In this document: positions 24,668-34,464 of the stretch, piece by piece
How positions within the stretch are numbered: the first letter of the stretch is position 1
How the letters are laid out: each line of letters begins with the position of its first letter
NCBI GenBank assembly: GCA_038251405.1
Contig: JBBSBH010000005.1
Span: forward strand, 1 to 64,000
Direction: 5' to 3'
DNA from: JADJLQ01 sp038251405
GTDB lineage: Bacteria > Bacteroidota > Bacteroidia > Chitinophagales > Saprospiraceae
Length of the DNA stretch: 64,000 nucleotides
The notes under the pieces: generated by a model
The model's input: the letters and a program-made list of their open reading frames with translations, nothing else
What the model was told of the DNA's origin: nothing
Databases searched by the model: none
Program-made: the position numbers and the translations under genes

Positions 24668-27600
24668 ATGAAAAAGATCCTTTTTCTATTACACATAATC
24701 CTTATACTTTCTTGTAAAAAAACGCCCGGCAATTCAATCTTTCAAAAGTTGGAGCCTTCCAATACCAAAGTAGATTTCACCAATCAACTTATAGAAACTG
24801 AAGAAGACAATGTACTCAACTATGAATATTTCTATAACGGAGGTGGTGTAGCAGCCGCTGATTTTAATAATGATGGATGGATCGATTTATTTTTCACGGG
24901 AAATCAAGTACCCAATAAAATGTATTTGAATAAAACGAAACCCTCTGGAAATATTCAGTTTGAAGATGTAACTGCTGAGGCTTTTCCTTCGGAAAAAAAT
25001 AGTAAAAGCTGGAATACAGGGGTTACCGTAGTAGATATCAATAACGATGGCTGGCAAGATTTATATGTATCCGTTTCGGCAAATATCGATCACCCTGAAT
25101 GGAGAAAAAATAAATTGTTCATAAATAACGGAGTTAAAAATGGACACATTTCTTTTACTGAGAAAGCCGCTGACTATGGATTAGACCTGGCTACCTATTC
25201 TACACAATCTGCTTTTTTTGATTATGATAAAGATGGTGACCTGGATTGTTATGTTCTTAATCATAACGTGAAAGACTTTAAACGTTTTGATGTAGAAGCC
25301 ATACGATTTATGAGAGACTCGCTGGCAGGTCATCGATTATTGCAGAACAATAATGGAAAATTTGAAGATGTTTCCAGTAAAGCGGGTATCAAAGGAAATC
25401 CCATTGGATTTGGACTTGGAATACATATTGCCGATCTGAATAATGATAATTGGCCTGATATATATGTATCCAACGACTATCTCGAAGAGGATTACCTGTA
25501 TATCAATAATCACGATGGCACTTTTACCGATGAAATAAAAAATCGCACCAATCACATTTCCTATTTTTCGATGGGTAATGATATAGGTGACCTGAATAAT
25601 GATTTATTACCTGATATTATCAGTACGGATATGCTCCCTGAAGATAATAAGCGTCAAAAGCTTTTATTTGGTCCTGACAAGTATGAGTCCTATTTATCTA
25701 TGTTGAAAAATAAAGTACATCCTTCTTTTATGCGCAATATGCTTCAGTTAAATAATGGGGATGGAAGCTTTTCAGAGATTGGCCAATTAGCTGGCATCTC
25801 TAATACAGATTGGAGCTGGAGTATACTCATGGCTGATTTTGACAATGATGGGTACAAAGATTTATTTTTTTCCAATGGCTATTTGCGTGATTATACCAAT
25901 ATGGATTTTATGAAATATTACGCCGACGCTTCTATTCAATCCGGTGTGAAGGTGAAAGATATGATAGAGAAAATGCCCTCCACTAAAACTGCGAATTATA
26001 TTTTTAAAAATACGGGCGAGCCACAGCAACTTTCATTTAGCAATATGCAAAAAGAATGGGGGTTTGAAGAGCCCATCATTTCAAATGGAGCCGTTGCCGT
26101 TGATCTGGATCAGGATGGCGATCTTGAATTAATTACTAATAATCTGGATGCACCGGCATCGATATATAAAAATTTAAGTCGGGAGAAATTGAAGACTAAT
26201 TATTTAGATGTAGAACTATTGAATATGCAGAAAAATGACACCAAATTGATTCTGTATACTGATGGTATGACCCAATATCAGGAATTTACACCTACTCATG
26301 GTTATCAAAGTAGTATGATGACTCCTATTCATTTTGGATTGAAAAATAAAACTTTAGTGGATAGTTTGGTAATTATCTGGCCTTCCGGAGAAAAGCAAAG
26401 GATTACTAATATCAATGTAAACCAGGTACTCAAAGTAAAGAAAGAAAACGCTTTTCCATTTCAAAACACCACCGAGATAGCACCGGTCTTTATTGAAAGG
26501 CCATTTAAATATAGTCATTTACAAATGCCTGGAAATGATTTTGCGAGACAATCCTTATTGCCTCAAATGTATTCCTACGTTGGACCCCGAATAGCCAGGA
26601 GCGATGTAAATGGAGATGGCTTGACAGATTTTTATATCGGGGGAGGCAAAGGTCAGGCGGGTCAATTGTTTTTACAAAATAAAAATGGGGACTTTACATG
26701 GAGCAAACAAAAAGCCTTTGATCAGGACATGTTTTGTACAGATGCAGATGCCTCATTTCTTGATGTAGATGGAGATGGAGACCAGGATTTGTATGTAGTG
26801 AGTGGCGGGTATCAATACCTGGAGCATGACCTTGCACTTAATAATCGTCTTTACCTGAATGATGGCAAAGGAATTTTTTCAAAGTCATTTGATTCCTTTA
26901 TCGATAGTGCTTATTCTGATAATGTTGTAAAGTCAATAGATTTTGATCACGATGGAGATTTGGATTTAATAGTTGGCAGTGGATGTCTGCCGCTCCAATA
27001 TCCTGTTTGCAATCCTACCCGTCTTTTTCAAAATGATCATGGAAAATTTATTCGTGTTCAGGCAAAAGCTTTGGATAATCTTGGAATAGTAAATGATCTG
27101 GCCATAGTAGATATCAATAAGGATGGGTTCGATGATATCATTGCTGTTGGTGAATGGACCGGTGTAATGCTTTTATTAAATAAAAATGGAAACTTCGGGT
27201 CCTCTGAAAATATCTATCCTAATATGACTGGCTTCTGGAATCGGATTCAGGCATTCGATTTAGAAAATGATGGTGATCTGGATTTATTGATTGGCAACTT
27301 TGGATTAAACTCTCAATACCGGGCTTCCAGGCAAGAACCTATCAATATGAATGTGGACGATTTTGATGGAAATGGAACGATAGATCCTATTATTTCCTAT
27401 TATATACAGGGAAAAAACTACCCAGCTTATAGCCGGGATGAACTCATGGGTCAATTGACGGGGCTTCGAAAAAAATATACTACCTATGAAATTTATTCCA
27501 ATATGGTTACTGATGATATCTTGTCGGAATTTAAAGGGAAATCACCAGAGAAAAGGTCAGTAAATACATTGGAGACTACACTTTTGATTAATGTAAATGG

Positions 27601-27940
27601 AACCTTTTCCAAGGGAGTTCTCCCTATTCAAACCCAATATGCCCCTGTATTTTCCATTCTTTCGCAAGACCTAAATAATGATGGCTATCAAGATCTAATC
27701 CTTGCCGGTAATCAATCTCATGCACGGGTACGCATTGGGAAAATAGATGCAAATTTTGGTTTTGTATTTATTAATGATAAAAAAGGAGGATTCCATTATT
27801 TACCCCAAACCCAATCTGGATTAAAATTAAAAGGAGATGTAAAAGATGTTCAAGTAATTGATAAAAAGCTTATAATCGGGATAAATAATGAAAAAATAAA
27901 AATCTACGATTTTAATCCGGATTATCACCCTGTGCAGTAA
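24668..27940 (+). CDS. FG-GAP/VCBS repeat lipoprotein with ASPIC/UnbV domain (paralogue)
   Basis: A 1090-residue lipoprotein with signal ending LILSC (Cys16). Calcium-type repeats include DFNNDGWIDLFF, DINNDGWQDLYV, DYDKDGDLDCYV and DLDQDGDLELIT. A UnbV-like region is at about 520-590 (SLVIIWPSGEKQRI). The same domain order as the divergent gene at 21203-24502 shows an old duplication. Differences are spread along the length, so both are probably functional. It is likely exported to the outer membrane surface. Confidence 0.88.
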   Translation: MKKILFLLHIILILSCKKTPGNSIFQKLEPSNTKVDFTNQLIETEEDNVLNYEYFYNGGGVAAADFNNDGWIDLFFTGNQVPNKMYLNKTKPSGNIQFEDVTAEAFPSEKNSKSWNTGVTVVDINNDGWQDLYVSVSANIDHPEWRKNKLFINNGVKNGHISFTEKAADYGLDLATYSTQSAFFDYDKDGDLDCYVLNHNVKDFKRFDVEAIRFMRDSLAGHRLLQNNNGKFEDVSSKAGIKGNPIGFGLGIHIADLNNDNWPDIYVSNDYLEEDYLYINNHDGTFTDEIKNRTNHISYFSMGNDIGDLNNDLLPDIISTDMLPEDNKRQKLLFGPDKYESYLSMLKNKVHPSFMRNMLQLNNGDGSFSEIGQLAGISNTDWSWSILMADFDNDGYKDLFFSNGYLRDYTNMDFMKYYADASIQSGVKVKDMIEKMPSTKTANYIFKNTGEPQQLSFSNMQKEWGFEEPIISNGAVAVDLDQDGDLELITNNLDAPASIYKNLSREKLKTNYLDVELLNMQKNDTKLILYTDGMTQYQEFTPTHGYQSSMMTPIHFGLKNKTLVDSLVIIWPSGEKQRITNINVNQVLKVKKENAFPFQNTTEIAPVFIERPFKYSHLQMPGNDFARQSLLPQMYSYVGPRIARSDVNGDGLTDFYIGGGKGQAGQLFLQNKNGDFTWSKQKAFDQDMFCTDADASFLDVDGDGDQDLYVVSGGYQYLEHDLALNNRLYLNDGKGIFSKSFDSFIDSAYSDNVVKSIDFDHDGDLDLIVGSGCLPLQYPVCNPTRLFQNDHGKFIRVQAKALDNLGIVNDLAIVDINKDGFDDIIAVGEWTGVMLLLNKNGNFGSSENIYPNMTGFWNRIQAFDLENDGDLDLLIGNFGLNSQYRASRQEPINMNVDDFDGNGTIDPIISYYIQGKNYPAYSRDELMGQLTGLRKKYTTYEIYSNMVTDDILSEFKGKSPEKRSVNTLETTLLINVNGTFSKGVLPIQTQYAPVFSILSQDLNNDGYQDLILAGNQSHARVRIGKIDANFGFVFINDKKGGFHYLPQTQSGLKLKGDVKDVQVIDKKLIIGINNEKIKIYDFNPDYHPVQ

Positions 27941-27995
27941 GATTTTGGGAAATCTGGATCAATTTTTGAAAACTTAGCATCCAAAATCCCATTTT
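27941..27995 (+). terminator. Possible terminator hairpin after the UnbV lipoprotein
   Basis: GATTTTGG (27941-27948) pairs perfectly with CCAAAATC (27981-27988) and is followed by CCATTTTTT. The loop of 32 bases is long for an intrinsic terminator, so this is tentative. Confidence 0.3.
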
Positions 27996-28030
27996 TTACG
28001 TTATATTTAAAGATTACTTAAAATTCATTT

Positions 28031-28405
28031 ATGAAAATTCTCCTTTTCGCCGTGACCCTATTGATGATCAGTTGCACAAAGTCTTCCTCCAATGAGGTCC
28101 CCACTATCCAGGCTCGAGGTTGTAGTAGCACCACAAAAGCAGTGGTTAAAAGGAAAATGTTGAATGTAGCCGGTACAGATTTTTTCTATTATTTAGAAGT
28201 AACAAATAGTATTAGCAATAGCAATGAAGTATATCCCAGCTTTATAAGCACAGAGTTTCAACTGGAGGGACAAAAACTCGATATTCAATATACCGCGACA
28301 GATAAAAAATATTCCTTTATTCCATGTACAGCAGCACACCCGACGGGATTAATAGAAGAATATATGCCCTTTATTGATCTCTGTAAAGCAACCGCGGTTT
28401 ACTAG
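28031..28405 (+). CDS. Small hypothetical lipoprotein
   Basis: A 124-residue protein with a lipoprotein signal (LLMISC, Cys15) followed by TKSSSNE. The mature part contains three further cysteines (RGCSS, FIPCTAAHP, DLCKA). It is not a family I recognise. It lies 90 bases after the UnbV lipoprotein in the same direction and converges with spoT. Confidence 0.7.
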   Translation: MKILLFAVTLLMISCTKSSSNEVPTIQARGCSSTTKAVVKRKMLNVAGTDFFYYLEVTNSISNSNEVYPSFISTEFQLEGQKLDIQYTATDKKYSFIPCTAAHPTGLIEEYMPFIDLCKATAVY

Positions 28406-28412
28406 TATTCTT

Positions 28413-30650
28413 TTACTCCAGCCTGGCTACACTATCTATTGCATCAAGTTTTTTTAATGCGGCCATTGCTTTCACTAATTGGACTTTATTCTTCACCATC
28501 AGGCTCATCTTTCCCTCAAAATAACCTTCTTTTCCTTCAATGGAGAATGATCTGATATTGAGGTTTAGATCTTGAGAAATCGCTTTGGAGATTCTTTCGA
28601 TTACTCCCGGGCCATCATCTACCCCAGTAATGACAAGATTGGCTACAAAATCTGACTGATTGATATCGCCCCATTCAGCTTTTACTACTCGATAACCATA
28701 ATTGGCTAAAAGATTGGTGCTATTTGGGCAATTCGTTCTATGAATTTTGAGCCCGGAAGCAGCAGTGAGGTATCCAAAAATATCATCACCCGGAAGTGGG
28801 TTGCAACAACTGGCAAAGCTATATTCATACTGTTCTGCTGGCTCACCATTAATATAAAGTTTGGTGTTAACACCTACGGCTGATTTTGGAACATATGAAG
28901 GCGCTGGGTGAATAGGTTCTTTCTTTTCAATGTTCTCTTCTCCTGGAACCATTATTTTATGTGCCTCTATATTCCACTGGTTGAGGGAAGAAAGGTCAAT
29001 ATTTCCCTGGGCAATTGAAAAATATAAATCAAGTCTTGATTTATAGCCAAAGAACTTCACCAATGTATCTACATTTTCATCTAAGTTTAATCGCAGATTT
29101 TTGAATTTTCGCTCCAGTGCCTCTTTTCCCAGATCACCTTGTTCTTTTTTTTCTTCTTTGAGAGATTGTCTTATTTTAGATTTAGCCTTACCAGTAACTA
29201 CTAATTTGAGCCATCCTTCTGATGGTTTTTGCCTATTATTTGTAAAGATTTGTACCTGATCGCCATGTTCCAGATTATATCCCATGGGAACAAGTCGGTT
29301 ATTCACTTTTATTCCTGTACAATGGTAACCAAGATCAGTATGTATGCTGAAAGCAAAGTCCAGGGCGGTAGCTCCTTTAGGCAGTATCCTTACTTCACCT
29401 TTTGGAGTAAATACATGAATTTCCTCGTTAAAAAGGTTAGACTTGAAATCACTCATAAACTCTATAGCATCGGTGTGCGGAGAGTCCAGTATATCCCGGA
29501 TATTATCAAGCCATCCATCATATAGTTTTTGCTGATTAGAAATGCCTTTATATTTCCAGTGTGCAGCAAAACCTCTTTCCGCTATCTCATCCATCCTATT
29601 AGATCTTATTTGCACTTCCACATATCTTCCGGATGGACCTATTACCGTAGTATGCAACGACTCATAGCCATTTGCTTTTGGCGTGGTGATCCAGTCTTTT
29701 AGTCTCTCAGGAATAGGAGTATGCACATCGGTGACAATAGAATATACTTGCCAACAGACCGATTTTTCATTTTTTGCCGGAACTTCTACAATGATTCGGA
29801 CGGCGAACAAATCATATATTTCTTCAAATGGGATTTTTTTCTTTTTGATCTTATTTAAAATACTGGAGATAGATTTGGGTCTGCCAAGAATTTTATAAGG
29901 TACATTCAATTGGTCAAGCTCACTTTTTAAGGGCTGTATGAATCGGCTGATGTATTCATTCCTGGATTGTTCAGATTCTTCGAGCTTTTGAACAATTTCA
30001 TGATATGCATCCGGCTCCTGAATACGAAGGCAAATATCCTGAAACTCAGATTTGATATTGTATAAGCCCAGACGATGGGCCAAAGGAGCATAAATATAAT
30101 CTGTCTCTGCAGCTATCTTGAGCTGCTTATGCCTGGGCATTGAATTGATGGTACGAAGATTGTGAAGGCGATCTGCCATTTTGATTAAAATCACCCGTAC
30201 ATCAGTAACCAGTGTGCTCAACACTTTCCGATAATTTTCGGCCTGGGCAGTTTCAGAATTATATAAGCCGTCCAATTTGGTTAAACCATCCACTATCATA
30301 GCGATTTTTTCACCAAATTCGGCTCGAACACTTTGGAGGGTGACTTCGGTATCCTCCACCACATCATGCAACAAAGCACAAATTGCTGCAGTAGCACCCA
30401 GCCCGATTTCTTCGACGCAAATACGCGCCACCTCAATGGGATGCAGTATATAAGGTTCGCCTGATTTTCTTCGTTGTTCGCGGTGAGCTACAACCGCCAT
30501 TTCATAAGCTTTGCGGATATTAGATTTATCGAGATCTTCCAAAGGTGCTTTGAAAGATTTTAGCAGCATTCTATAAGCAGTCTGTATCAGATGACGATCA
30601 TTTTCATCTACTATTTGTACATCTTCTATATATGAGCCCGAATTTGACAT
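28413..30650 (-). CDS. spoT: Bifunctional (p)ppGpp synthetase/hydrolase
   Basis: A 745-residue RelA/SpoT homologue. The HD hydrolase domain has HDVVEDT at 95-101 and MADRLHNLRTI. The synthetase domain spans about 245-370, with GRPKSISSILNKI and YESLHTTV. TGS is near 410-470 (VFTPKGEVRILPKGATALDF). The C-terminal ACT domain is near 670-745. The HD site appears intact, so the enzyme can both make and remove the alarmone. It is the only such protein in the window. Confidence 0.95.
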   Translation of the reverse strand: MSNSGSYIEDVQIVDENDRHLIQTAYRMLLKSFKAPLEDLDKSNIRKAYEMAVVAHREQRRKSGEPYILHPIEVARICVEEIGLGATAAICALLHDVVEDTEVTLQSVRAEFGEKIAMIVDGLTKLDGLYNSETAQAENYRKVLSTLVTDVRVILIKMADRLHNLRTINSMPRHKQLKIAAETDYIYAPLAHRLGLYNIKSEFQDICLRIQEPDAYHEIVQKLEESEQSRNEYISRFIQPLKSELDQLNVPYKILGRPKSISSILNKIKKKKIPFEEIYDLFAVRIIVEVPAKNEKSVCWQVYSIVTDVHTPIPERLKDWITTPKANGYESLHTTVIGPSGRYVEVQIRSNRMDEIAERGFAAHWKYKGISNQQKLYDGWLDNIRDILDSPHTDAIEFMSDFKSNLFNEEIHVFTPKGEVRILPKGATALDFAFSIHTDLGYHCTGIKVNNRLVPMGYNLEHGDQVQIFTNNRQKPSEGWLKLVVTGKAKSKIRQSLKEEKKEQGDLGKEALERKFKNLRLNLDENVDTLVKFFGYKSRLDLYFSIAQGNIDLSSLNQWNIEAHKIMVPGEENIEKKEPIHPAPSYVPKSAVGVNTKLYINGEPAEQYEYSFASCCNPLPGDDIFGYLTAASGLKIHRTNCPNSTNLLANYGYRVVKAEWGDINQSDFVANLVITGVDDGPGVIERISKAISQDLNLNIRSFSIEGKEGYFEGKMSLMVKNKVQLVKAMAALKKLDAIDSVARLE

Positions 30651-30704
30651 TGCCTACTTAAAGATAAACGAAAATAAGTTGCTTTCTGTTTCATGTGGAA
30701 AATG

Positions 30705-30712
30705 TATATTTG
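30705..30712 (+). promoter_or_regulatory. -7 promoter box of tRNA-Leu
   Basis: TATATTTG matches TAnnTTTG, with TTG at 30679-30681 as a possible -33 element. It lies 18 bases before the tRNA. The same transcript could run on into tig, whose start is 37 bases after the tRNA. Confidence 0.55.
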
Positions 30713-30730
30713 CACTCCCAAAATTTGGAT

Positions 30731-30812
30731 GCGGGTATGGCGAAATTGGTAGACGCGCCAGACTTAGGATCTGGTGCCGTGAGGCATGGGGGTTCGAGTC
30801 CCTCTATCCGCA
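30731..30812 (+). tRNA. tRNA-Leu (anticodon UAG)
   Basis: GCGGGTA (30731-30737) pairs with TATCCGC (30805-30811), discriminator A at 30812. The anticodon stem CCAGA/TCTGG encloses the loop CTTAGGA, giving anticodon TAG at 30765-30767. The long variable arm (TGCCGTGAGGCAT) and GGTTCGAGTCC of the T arm fit a class II leucine tRNA. The CCA end is not encoded. Confidence 0.97.
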
Positions 30813-30848
30813 CTCTTTTTAAATATTTTTACACTTTTAATCGTTCCA

Positions 30849-32327
30849 ATGGCAGTTACTTTCACTCCCACCGAAAATCTTCAAGGCACTCTTACAATCC
30901 ACATTCAACCATCTGAATATCAATCTATTCTGCAAAAAGAACTCAACGAATATAAAAATAAAGCTCAGCTGAAAGGGTTTAGAAAAGGAAAAACACCGGT
31001 AGAGGTTATCAAAAAATTATATGGTAATTCCATTCTACAGGAAGTGGTAGAAAAGTCTCTTCAAAATCAGATACTGGAGTACTTAAAAGAGAATAAACTA
31101 AACATTCTTGGCCAACCTCTTACTAATGATGATCAGGAAGAGATATATTATGATATCAAGAATCCAGACAACTATACTTTTAAATTTGATATAGGATATA
31201 CCAATGATTTTGATGTAATAGGACTGGATAAAATATTTGATTTACAAAAAGTCACCGCTGATCAAAAAAGTATTGACGATCAATTTGAAAAGTTAAGAGA
31301 AAGAATGGGCGAATTAACCATTATTGAAGGCCCGGTGAAGGAGGAACATCTACTGGCCGTTAATGCAATTGAATTGGATGAAAGCAATCAAATAAAAGAA
31401 GATGGATTAAGTACTGAATTTTCAGTTTGGCTTAACCAATTGGATCTGCATGCTAAAGATTTATTTCTGGATAAAATGGTTAATGACACCTTAGATGCAG
31501 ATATTAGATCGTTTCACCCCGACAAAGATGAAGCATTCATCAGGGAGCGATATTTTAATAAATCAGAAGAAGGTATGGGTATGCCTTCCCTGATGAAATT
31601 AACTATTTCCGAGATCAAAACCATGGTTCCTGCCGAAGTAAATCAAGCTTTTTTTGATAAAGCATTTGGCCCAGATCAGGTAAAAAATGAAGAAGAAGCT
31701 AAGACAAAAATTAAAGAAGAATTGGAACATCAGTTTGTTCATCAGTCAGAAGCCTTATTATTCAGAGACCTCCAGGATCATTTACTCAAAGAAAATAAAA
31801 TAGACTTTCCGGAATCATTCCTCAAAAGATGGCTTAAAGTACAGAACCCTTCTGTTACTGATGAAGACTTAAATGATGATTACCCCGATTTTCAGCAAAA
31901 TTTGTTGTGGACCATCCTGAGGGATAAATTTTTGCAAACCTATGAGATCAAGGTATCAGCTCAGGAAGTTCGTGAAAGAATGCGTCAACAAATATTTAGC
32001 TACTTTGGAGGAATGGCATTGGGAGATATGTCATTTTTAGAGCCTACCATCAATAAAATGATGCAGAATCGGGAACAAGTAGAAAAATTACACGATGAGA
32101 TAATAACAGACAAATTATTCGACCAATTAAAATCATCAGTTTCTCTTCAGGAAGTAGTAGTGACCGAAGACAAATTTAAAGAGAAGATGGAACTGGCAAG
32201 AAAAGATAGTGCAGAAAGGCGTGAAAAGTCCCAAAAGCATAGGCATCAAAATCACGACCACGAACACCACGGGCACGAGCATCTTGACCATGATCATGAG
32301 CATCATGACCACGAGCATTCACATTAA
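30849..32327 (+). CDS. tig: Trigger factor with histidine-rich C-terminal tail
   Basis: A 492-residue ribosome-bound chaperone and prolyl isomerase. The ribosome-binding signature is seen as KGFRKGKTP near residues 44-52. I chose the ATG at 30849; a longer frame to 30786 runs through the tRNA gene and is not credible. The C-terminal 29 residues contain 15 histidines alternating with D and E (HDHEHHGHEHLDHDHEHHDH). Such tails are known in the prolyl isomerase SlyD, where they bind nickel, but are not a usual part of trigger factor. It is followed by clpP and clpX, the common order. Confidence 0.94.
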   Translation: MAVTFTPTENLQGTLTIHIQPSEYQSILQKELNEYKNKAQLKGFRKGKTPVEVIKKLYGNSILQEVVEKSLQNQILEYLKENKLNILGQPLTNDDQEEIYYDIKNPDNYTFKFDIGYTNDFDVIGLDKIFDLQKVTADQKSIDDQFEKLRERMGELTIIEGPVKEEHLLAVNAIELDESNQIKEDGLSTEFSVWLNQLDLHAKDLFLDKMVNDTLDADIRSFHPDKDEAFIRERYFNKSEEGMGMPSLMKLTISEIKTMVPAEVNQAFFDKAFGPDQVKNEEEAKTKIKEELEHQFVHQSEALLFRDLQDHLLKENKIDFPESFLKRWLKVQNPSVTDEDLNDDYPDFQQNLLWTILRDKFLQTYEIKVSAQEVRERMRQQIFSYFGGMALGDMSFLEPTINKMMQNREQVEKLHDEIITDKLFDQLKSSVSLQEVVVTEDKFKEKMELARKDSAERREKSQKHRHQNHDHEHHGHEHLDHDHEHHDHEHSH

Positions 32328-32372
32328 GTTGGGGTTAAAATAATAAACCTTATTCGAATTGAATTGTTCCTG

Positions 32373-32380
32373 TATTTTTG
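32373..32380 (+). promoter_or_regulatory. Possible -7 box of clpP
   Basis: TATTTTTG matches TAnnTTTG and lies 21 bases before the clpP ATG. No -33 element is found at the right distance. Confidence 0.35.
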
Positions 32381-32401
32381 AAAGCTTATTAAATTTACAA
32401 C

Positions 32402-33103
32402 ATGAAAGACAACCAGGAATTTAAAAAATATGCTACAAGGCATTTAGGAATGAATAGTGCTCATTTGGAAAAATATATGAGCCAGGTCAGTGTTCCAAAT
32501 ATCCATGACTTTACGCCTACTGTAATTGAAGAAAGACAAATGAACGTAGTGGGAATGGATGTATTTTCCAGATTGATGATGGATCGAATCATATTTATGG
32601 GAGTACCCGTGACCGATTATGTAGCCAATGTGATTCAGGCTCAGCTTTTATTTTTAGAATCAATGGATCCTAAAAGAGATATTCAAATTTTTATTAATAG
32701 CCCAGGTGGTTCCGTAATAGATGGATTGGGTATTTATGACACTATGCAGTATGTTTCCCCTGATATTGGAACTATCTGTACAGGACTAGCTGCATCTATG
32801 GGTGCTGTTCTACTAGCAGCCGGAACGAAAGGAAAACGCACTTGTTTACAACATAGCCGGGTGATGATTCACCAGCCTTCTGGTGGCATGCAAGGTCAAT
32901 TTAAAGACATGGAGATCTCTTATAATTTGATCAGAGCCATGAAAAAAGAATTGTATGAAATTTTAAGCCAACATACTGGCAAAGATGTAGACACTATAGA
33001 AAAAGACTGTGACCGCGACAACTGGATGTCAGGTATCGAAGCAAAAGAATACGGCTTGGTAGACGAAGTACTTACTCGTGATAATCCACGCAAAAAAAGC
33101 TAA
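32402..33103 (+). CDS. clpP: ATP-dependent Clp protease proteolytic subunit
   Basis: A 233-residue ClpP. The catalytic Ser is in GLAASMGAVLLAAG, the His in RVMIHQPSGG, and the Asp follows in the DRDNWMSGIEAKEYGLVDEV end. INSPGG is the substrate-binding strand. An N-terminal extension of about 35 residues before the fold may be a propeptide. It works with ClpX, whose gene follows after 20 bases. Confidence 0.97.
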   Translation: MKDNQEFKKYATRHLGMNSAHLEKYMSQVSVPNIHDFTPTVIEERQMNVVGMDVFSRLMMDRIIFMGVPVTDYVANVIQAQLLFLESMDPKRDIQIFINSPGGSVIDGLGIYDTMQYVSPDIGTICTGLAASMGAVLLAAGTKGKRTCLQHSRVMIHQPSGGMQGQFKDMEISYNLIRAMKKELYEILSQHTGKDVDTIEKDCDRDNWMSGIEAKEYGLVDEVLTRDNPRKKS

Positions 33104-33123
33104 TTTTACATTAATCGATAAAT

Positions 33124-34362
33124 ATGAGCAAATTAGACTCTACTCAGTGTGCCTTTTGTGGGAAAGCTAAAAACGAAGTCGCCATTTTAGTGGCAGGCCT
33201 CGAAGCTCATATTTGTGATATGTGTATTGAACAAGCCCATCATATCATTCGTGAAGAGTTTGATACTAAAAAGAAAAAAAATAAAAACTTTGCCCCTCCG
33301 AAAGACCTCACCCCCGCCAAGATTAAAGCTCATCTGGATGAATATGTTATAGGCCAAAATGAAGCTAAAAAATGTCTGGCGGTGGCCGTCTATAATCACT
33401 ACAAGAGATTGAAGAGTGCTCATATTAATGATGAAGTGGAAATAGAAAAATCAAATGTGATTTTCGTAGGACAAACCGGTACCGGAAAGACTTTGATGGC
33501 CCGTACTATTGCGAGGATCTTAAATGTACCTTTTGCCATAGTCGATGCCACTGTATTTACTGAAGCAGGCTATGTGGGTGAAGATGTAGAAAGCATGCTG
33601 AGTAGATTATTACAAGTATGTGATTATAACGTAGAAGCAACTCAGAAAGGAATAATTTATATTGACGAAATAGATAAAATTGCCCGTAAATCGGATAACC
33701 CATCTATTACCCGCGATGTTTCCGGAGAAGGTGTTCAGCAAGGTCTTTTAAAAATGTTAGAAGGAGCGGAAGTGAATGTACCTCCACAGGGTGGCAGAAA
33801 ACATCCGGAACAAAAGTTAGTCACTGTAAATACTCAAAACATTTTATTTATATGCGGTGGCGCCTTTGATGGAATAGAAAAAATAATTGCCCGAAGGATA
33901 AATACCCAGGTAATTGGGTACCATGGAGGTGATAAAGAGTGGGTAGATAAAGAAAACTTATTGGCTTATATCACACATCAGGACATAAAACAATTTGGGT
34001 TAATCCCTGAATTAGTGGGTAGATTGCCCGTCCTGGCACATCTTGATCCGTTAGATCGGGAAACGCTAATTCAAATATTGACAGAGCCTAAGAATGCGTT
34101 GATCAAACAATACAAAAAAATCTTTGATCAAGAAAATTGCACCCTGACTTTTACTGCAGACGCTTTAGCTTATATAGCAGATCTGGCGTTGGACTACAAA
34201 CTCGGAGCACGCGGTCTGAGATCCATGCTGGAAGCTATTTTGATGGATGAAATGTTTTCTATTCCTTCATCAGATAAAAAAGTAAGTTCATTGGAAATAA
34301 ATCTGTTTTATGTTCAATCCAAGTTGGAGAAATCGAAGTTTACTAAGTTAAGGGCAGCGTAA
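33124..34362 (+). CDS. clpX: ClpX ATPase subunit of Clp protease
   Basis: A 412-residue unfoldase. The N-terminal zinc finger has CAFCGK and CDMC. Walker A is GQTGTGKT at about 117-124, Walker B IIYIDEIDKIA, and sensor 2 KLGARGLRSM. The loop IGYHGGDKEW is where IGF-type ClpP contacts are expected in other species, somewhat changed here. It is encoded directly after clpP and probably co-transcribed. Confidence 0.97.
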   Translation: MSKLDSTQCAFCGKAKNEVAILVAGLEAHICDMCIEQAHHIIREEFDTKKKKNKNFAPPKDLTPAKIKAHLDEYVIGQNEAKKCLAVAVYNHYKRLKSAHINDEVEIEKSNVIFVGQTGTGKTLMARTIARILNVPFAIVDATVFTEAGYVGEDVESMLSRLLQVCDYNVEATQKGIIYIDEIDKIARKSDNPSITRDVSGEGVQQGLLKMLEGAEVNVPPQGGRKHPEQKLVTVNTQNILFICGGAFDGIEKIIARRINTQVIGYHGGDKEWVDKENLLAYITHQDIKQFGLIPELVGRLPVLAHLDPLDRETLIQILTEPKNALIKQYKKIFDQENCTLTFTADALAYIADLALDYKLGARGLRSMLEAILMDEMFSIPSSDKKVSSLEINLFYVQSKLEKSKFTKLRAA

Positions 34363-34464
34363 ACACCTTAGCCTCTCTAGTCCCGTAATTAGCGAATAAA
34401 GCATCTTGAGCCGGTACAAATTTTACCTGGATTTTTAGTCTTTTATCAAAATTAATTAATTTAA

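Noticed and set aside
30786..30848. N-terminal extension of trigger factor by 21 residues
   Set aside because: It translates the 3' half of tRNA-Leu; the family starts at the ATG at 30849.
32136..32318. A 60-codon minus-strand frame rich in M, L and V
   Set aside because: Mirror of the His/Asp-rich trigger factor tail.
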